The notes under the pieces were generated by a model. The model saw nothing but the letters and a program-made list of their open reading frames with translations. It did no database searches and was not told the DNA's origin. This document shows, piece by piece, positions 63,501 through 64,000 of a stretch of DNA of 64,000 nucleotides (positions within the stretch are counted from its first letter, which is position 1; every line of letters starts with the position of its first letter). The stretch lies in NCBI RefSeq assembly GCF_011397635.1, contig NC_064771.1:13331379-13395378 (forward strand), given 5' to 3'. The position numbers were made by a program, and so were the translations under genes. This DNA is from Epinephelus fuscoguttatus (Eukaryota > Chordata > Actinopteri > Perciformes > Serranidae).

Positions 63501-64000
63501 AGCACAGTTCAATAAAAATCTGTTGTAAAGACCAAAATGCACAGTGATATGTTTACACACCTATGGAATTAATCATAAATAAATGTGAATCTTCTGGCAG
63601 GCAGTATTAAGATTTTAAAGATAAACTGCGATTTGTGCTCGTGGCTTTAAAATAACAGCGACGCAATCACAGATGTGTTGATTAAATGTTTTGTATCAGA
63701 GCTGAGTGTGACTGCAATTAAAGAAGCTTAATAATGTTTATCCAGTCTACTGTTTATCAAAATTACCAGAATGTAAACATTTAGTATGTCTCAGTGTGGA
63801 GGATAAGGTCTGTGCAAGACACATCACCTGAATGTAAATGAGACATAAAACGTATACTAAGATGTGTGATGTGCTTGATGTCTTTGACAGGTCTCTTCGC
63901 AGTCTGCTGGATGGGGAGATGGAGCACTCAGCAGGCCTGAGGCAGGAAACTGATCTGCTCAAGAAGAAGCTGGCAGAGCTGGAGGAGAGACACACAGCCA
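36126..64000 (+). CDS. snx29: Sorting nexin 29, N-terminal two-thirds (runs off the window)
   Basis: SNX29 (formerly RUNDC2A) combines a RUN domain, coiled coil and PX phosphoinositide-binding domain; its role is poorly known. Thirteen coding exons are read: 36126-36132, 38639-38703, 40870-40922, 41608-41732, 46208-46388, 46665-46735, 48514-48774, 50442-50844, 52600-52712, 53036-53132, 53297-53379, 63162-63225, 63891-64000. All phases agree; about 544 residues are visible. Matches to the human order include LLERLLDAVKQ, CQIRFGGRKEIA, CLCAQFEAVLQHGL, HELQRFYSLRHI, RGRAWLRCALNEHSLERYL, MLPTMAAGLNSILFAINID, KITNIISFDD, and in the coiled coil MMNRKDELEE and LLDGEMEH. The RUN domain covers about residues 36-180. 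Exon 7 repeats the KESTQ motif twice; exon 8 is acidic and glutamate rich. The first coding exon is only 7 nt. The PX domain should lie downstream of 64000. Confidence 0.95.
36830..37000 (+). repeat. Degenerate short tandem repeat, ACACAAAATGAC type
   Basis: Loose repeats of AGACACAAAATGAC, GAGGCACAAAATATC and AGAGACACAAAAAACTACAA follow each other in snx29 intron 1. The unit is about 20 bp and poorly conserved. Confidence 0.55.
37387..37800 (+). repeat. Imperfect tandem duplication of about 210 bp
   Basis: The segments 37387-37590 and about 37605-37800 share GTCAGTGATGACTGATGAG, GCTAACGTTAGATAGTA, CAAGGAAGATAA and TTAGCAACTGGATGCTGTG in the same order. Both are rich in TAACGTTA. The pair lies in snx29 intron 1 upstream of exon 2; the rest of that intron shows no gene. 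Confidence 0.75.
39380..39935. mobile_element. Possible MITE in snx29 intron 2
   Basis: GAATAGGGAAAGGAATTGATAAG near 39391 has a partial inverted counterpart near 39900-39930 (GGATTCCTATCCCTATTG), and GGAATTGATAAG recurs directly near 39850. Ends and target duplication were not resolved. Confidence 0.35.
40090..40440 (-). mobile_element. 3' fragment of an L1-clade-like LINE
   Basis: On the minus strand, about 40265-40425, the sequence reads MTVLPTAIKLILLMWKSD followed by VWITDLMNVLYLERLRFS and a stop. This resembles the C-terminal end of L1/Tx1-type ORF2 proteins, which finish with a W..D....LERIRY pattern. The upstream part is missing. Assignment is by memory of the pattern only. Confidence 0.45.
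42392..42616. repeat. Two adjacent perfect palindromes
   Basis: Arm 42392-42441 is the exact reverse complement of 42451-42500 (50 bp, 9-bp spacer). Arm 42512-42560 is the exact reverse complement of 42568-42616 (49 bp, 7-bp AT spacer). All four arms share one core that includes GCTGTTATGAATAGTTGGAA, in the order forward, inverted, inverted, forward. It lies in snx29 intron 4. Confidence 0.95.
43104..44116. mobile_element. Insertion of about 1 kb nested in the minisatellite
   Basis: The minisatellite stops at 43103 and resumes at 44117. TCGCTTAGTC (43094-43103) and TCGCTAGTC (44117-44125) flank the insert, like a 9-10-bp target duplication. The insert has CpG-rich parts and a minus-strand frame (43895-43638) starting MAPPCSQKMPSKLVG, with CRVCGDTV following. 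I see no clear terminal inverted repeats, so the superfamily is open. Confidence 0.5.
44117..45125 (+). repeat. Minisatellite, about 33-bp unit
   Basis: Roughly 30 degenerate units of the form TTTTAGCTAACTATTT followed by CAACCATTTATCCAT, varying in length by several bases. It is AT-rich and lies in snx29 intron 4. Confidence 0.9.
47689..47994. mobile_element. 306-bp MITE with intact TTAA flanks
   Basis: Flanked by TTAA at 47685-47688 and 47995-47998. The left end AAGGCCCAGTGTGAAGG and the right end CCTACACACTAGACCTT are inverted termini. The interior carries CTGCAACCTCACCGCTAGATG and GTAGCCCAGAACAGACAAAT, the inverted forms of blocks in the copies at 8518, 9644 and 26065. It is the most complete member of the family here, in snx29 intron 6. 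Confidence 0.8.
48820..48866. repeat. (CA)n microsatellite
   Basis: About 23 CA units, 45 bp downstream of the snx29 exon 7 donor. CA runs near donors can affect exon choice through hnRNP L in mammals; no evidence of that here. Confidence 0.95.
48867..50441. other. Rest of snx29 intron 7
   Basis: Mostly AT-rich intron. A GC-rich block near 49560-49620 (GGGCCCC and CCCGCGGGCCCC) may be part of a dispersed repeat. No gene is seen. Confidence 0.4.
50845..52599. other. snx29 intron 8
   Basis: No gene, SINE or MITE that I can support; short open frames here have no family-like sequence. Confidence 0.4.
54432..54501. repeat. (TG)n microsatellite
   Basis: About 35 TG units, the longest dinucleotide run in the window. 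Confidence 0.95.
55313..55620 (+). mobile_element. One-ended TTAA-type MITE
   Basis: Begins right after TTAA (55309-55312) with AGGGGCACTCCACGAATTG, like the ends at 5990 and 20339. The interior has CAGCCTGTGAAAACAGTTG and GATGTCATTGTGATGTCATG and runs to about GATGCATTGTGGGAAATG. A matching right terminus was not found. Confidence 0.6.
57015..57100. repeat. (AC)n compound microsatellite
   Basis: An AC run broken by several ACCC variants, which suggests an older array than the pure runs elsewhere. Confidence 0.95.
58300..58460 (+). repeat. Dispersed repeat, GGATTGCCATGAAATTT type
   Basis: GGATTGCCATGAAATTTTG, GCAGACATTCA and GGTGATCCCCAT, with GCGCCACCAGGAGG, form a block that I know as very common in fish genomes. 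A second, more diverged copy lies at about 59760-60005. The parent element is not identified. Confidence 0.5.
58548..58876. mobile_element. 329-bp hAT MITE with 8-bp target duplication
   Basis: Ends CAGTGGTTCCCAACAGG and CCAGTTGCGAACCACTG are inverted termini of hAT type. The flanking octamers CTCTAAAC (58540-58547) and TTCTAAAC (58877-58884) agree at 7 of 8 positions, as expected for hAT insertion. A truncated inverted relative lies at 28149-28305. Confidence 0.85.
59760..60005 (+). repeat. Second copy of the dispersed GGATTGCCATGA repeat
   Basis: Shares TTTTGTGCAGACATTCA, ATGACTTTGGTG and GGATTGCCATGACATTTG with the copy at 58300. It appears to contain two tandem partial units (about 59790-59870 and 59890-60005). 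Confidence 0.45.
60838..60935 (-). mobile_element. SINE body fragment, minus orientation
   Basis: GGACTGTGGGAGGAAGC, GAGAAAACCCACGC and ATGCAAACTCCACACAG form the conserved body of a widespread fish SINE, read here as reverse complement. The tRNA-like head is missing. Confidence 0.6.
61661..62147. mobile_element. 487-bp MITE, AGGCC-GTTTCCACTG termini
   Basis: The left end AGGCCCATTTCCACTG and the right end CAGTGGAAACAGGCCT are near-perfect inverted termini. Inner inverted pairs around AGGAACTTT-type blocks continue the symmetry. A target duplication is not obvious. The superfamily is probably hAT, from the terminus style, but this is uncertain. Confidence 0.7.

Noticed and set aside
1-64000. 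Retroviruses, LTR elements, Polintons or CRISPR arrays
   Set aside because: No capsid, envelope, integrase or protease motifs, no long terminal repeats and no regular spacer arrays were seen.

Overview
The window looks like nuclear DNA from a ray-finned fish, most likely a percomorph. The genes are vertebrate with short exons and GT-AG introns. The spacers are full of fish-type MITEs, tRNA-derived SINEs, CA/TG microsatellites and a teleost-style C2H2 zinc-finger gene. I see no rRNA, no functional tRNA, no CRISPR array, no bacterial operon structure and no recognisable retrovirus or LTR element.

Layout: (1) 500-13909 (+), gspt1, the translation release factor GTPase eRF3a, 14 coding exons, complete. 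(2) 15677-19772 (+), rsl1d1, a nucleolar L1-domain protein, 9 coding exons, with a LINE relic in intron 3 that ends right at the exon 4 splice acceptor. (3) 22835-23885 (+), two small membrane-protein genes 220 bp apart, a pirt homologue and a tmem238-like gene. (4) 27.6-34.4 kb, the debris of a tandem zinc-finger cluster: one intact 16-finger gene (29047-31398, -), one decayed copy (about 33200-34350, -), and three copies of the 3' flank; beside it lies a short relic that resembles snx29 exon 7. (5) 36126-64000 (+), the first 13 coding exons of snx29 (RUN domain, acidic linker, start of the coiled coil); its PX domain must lie beyond the window.

The genes do not form a pathway. gspt1, rsl1d1 and snx29 neighbour each other on human 16p13, so the backbone is conserved vertebrate synteny. 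As I recall the human map, pirt and tmem238l are neighbours on human 17p, so finding them between rsl1d1 and snx29 is the notable gene-order feature.

Structurally the most striking items are two perfect palindromes with 50- and 49-bp arms in snx29 intron 4, a hAT-like element swollen by a minisatellite of about 33 bp, several long fold-back MITEs with TTAA target sites, and two places where repeats press against splice acceptors. I found no convincing new multi-gene system. The exon coordinates come from reading splice signals and phase by eye, and recognition of families is from memory.
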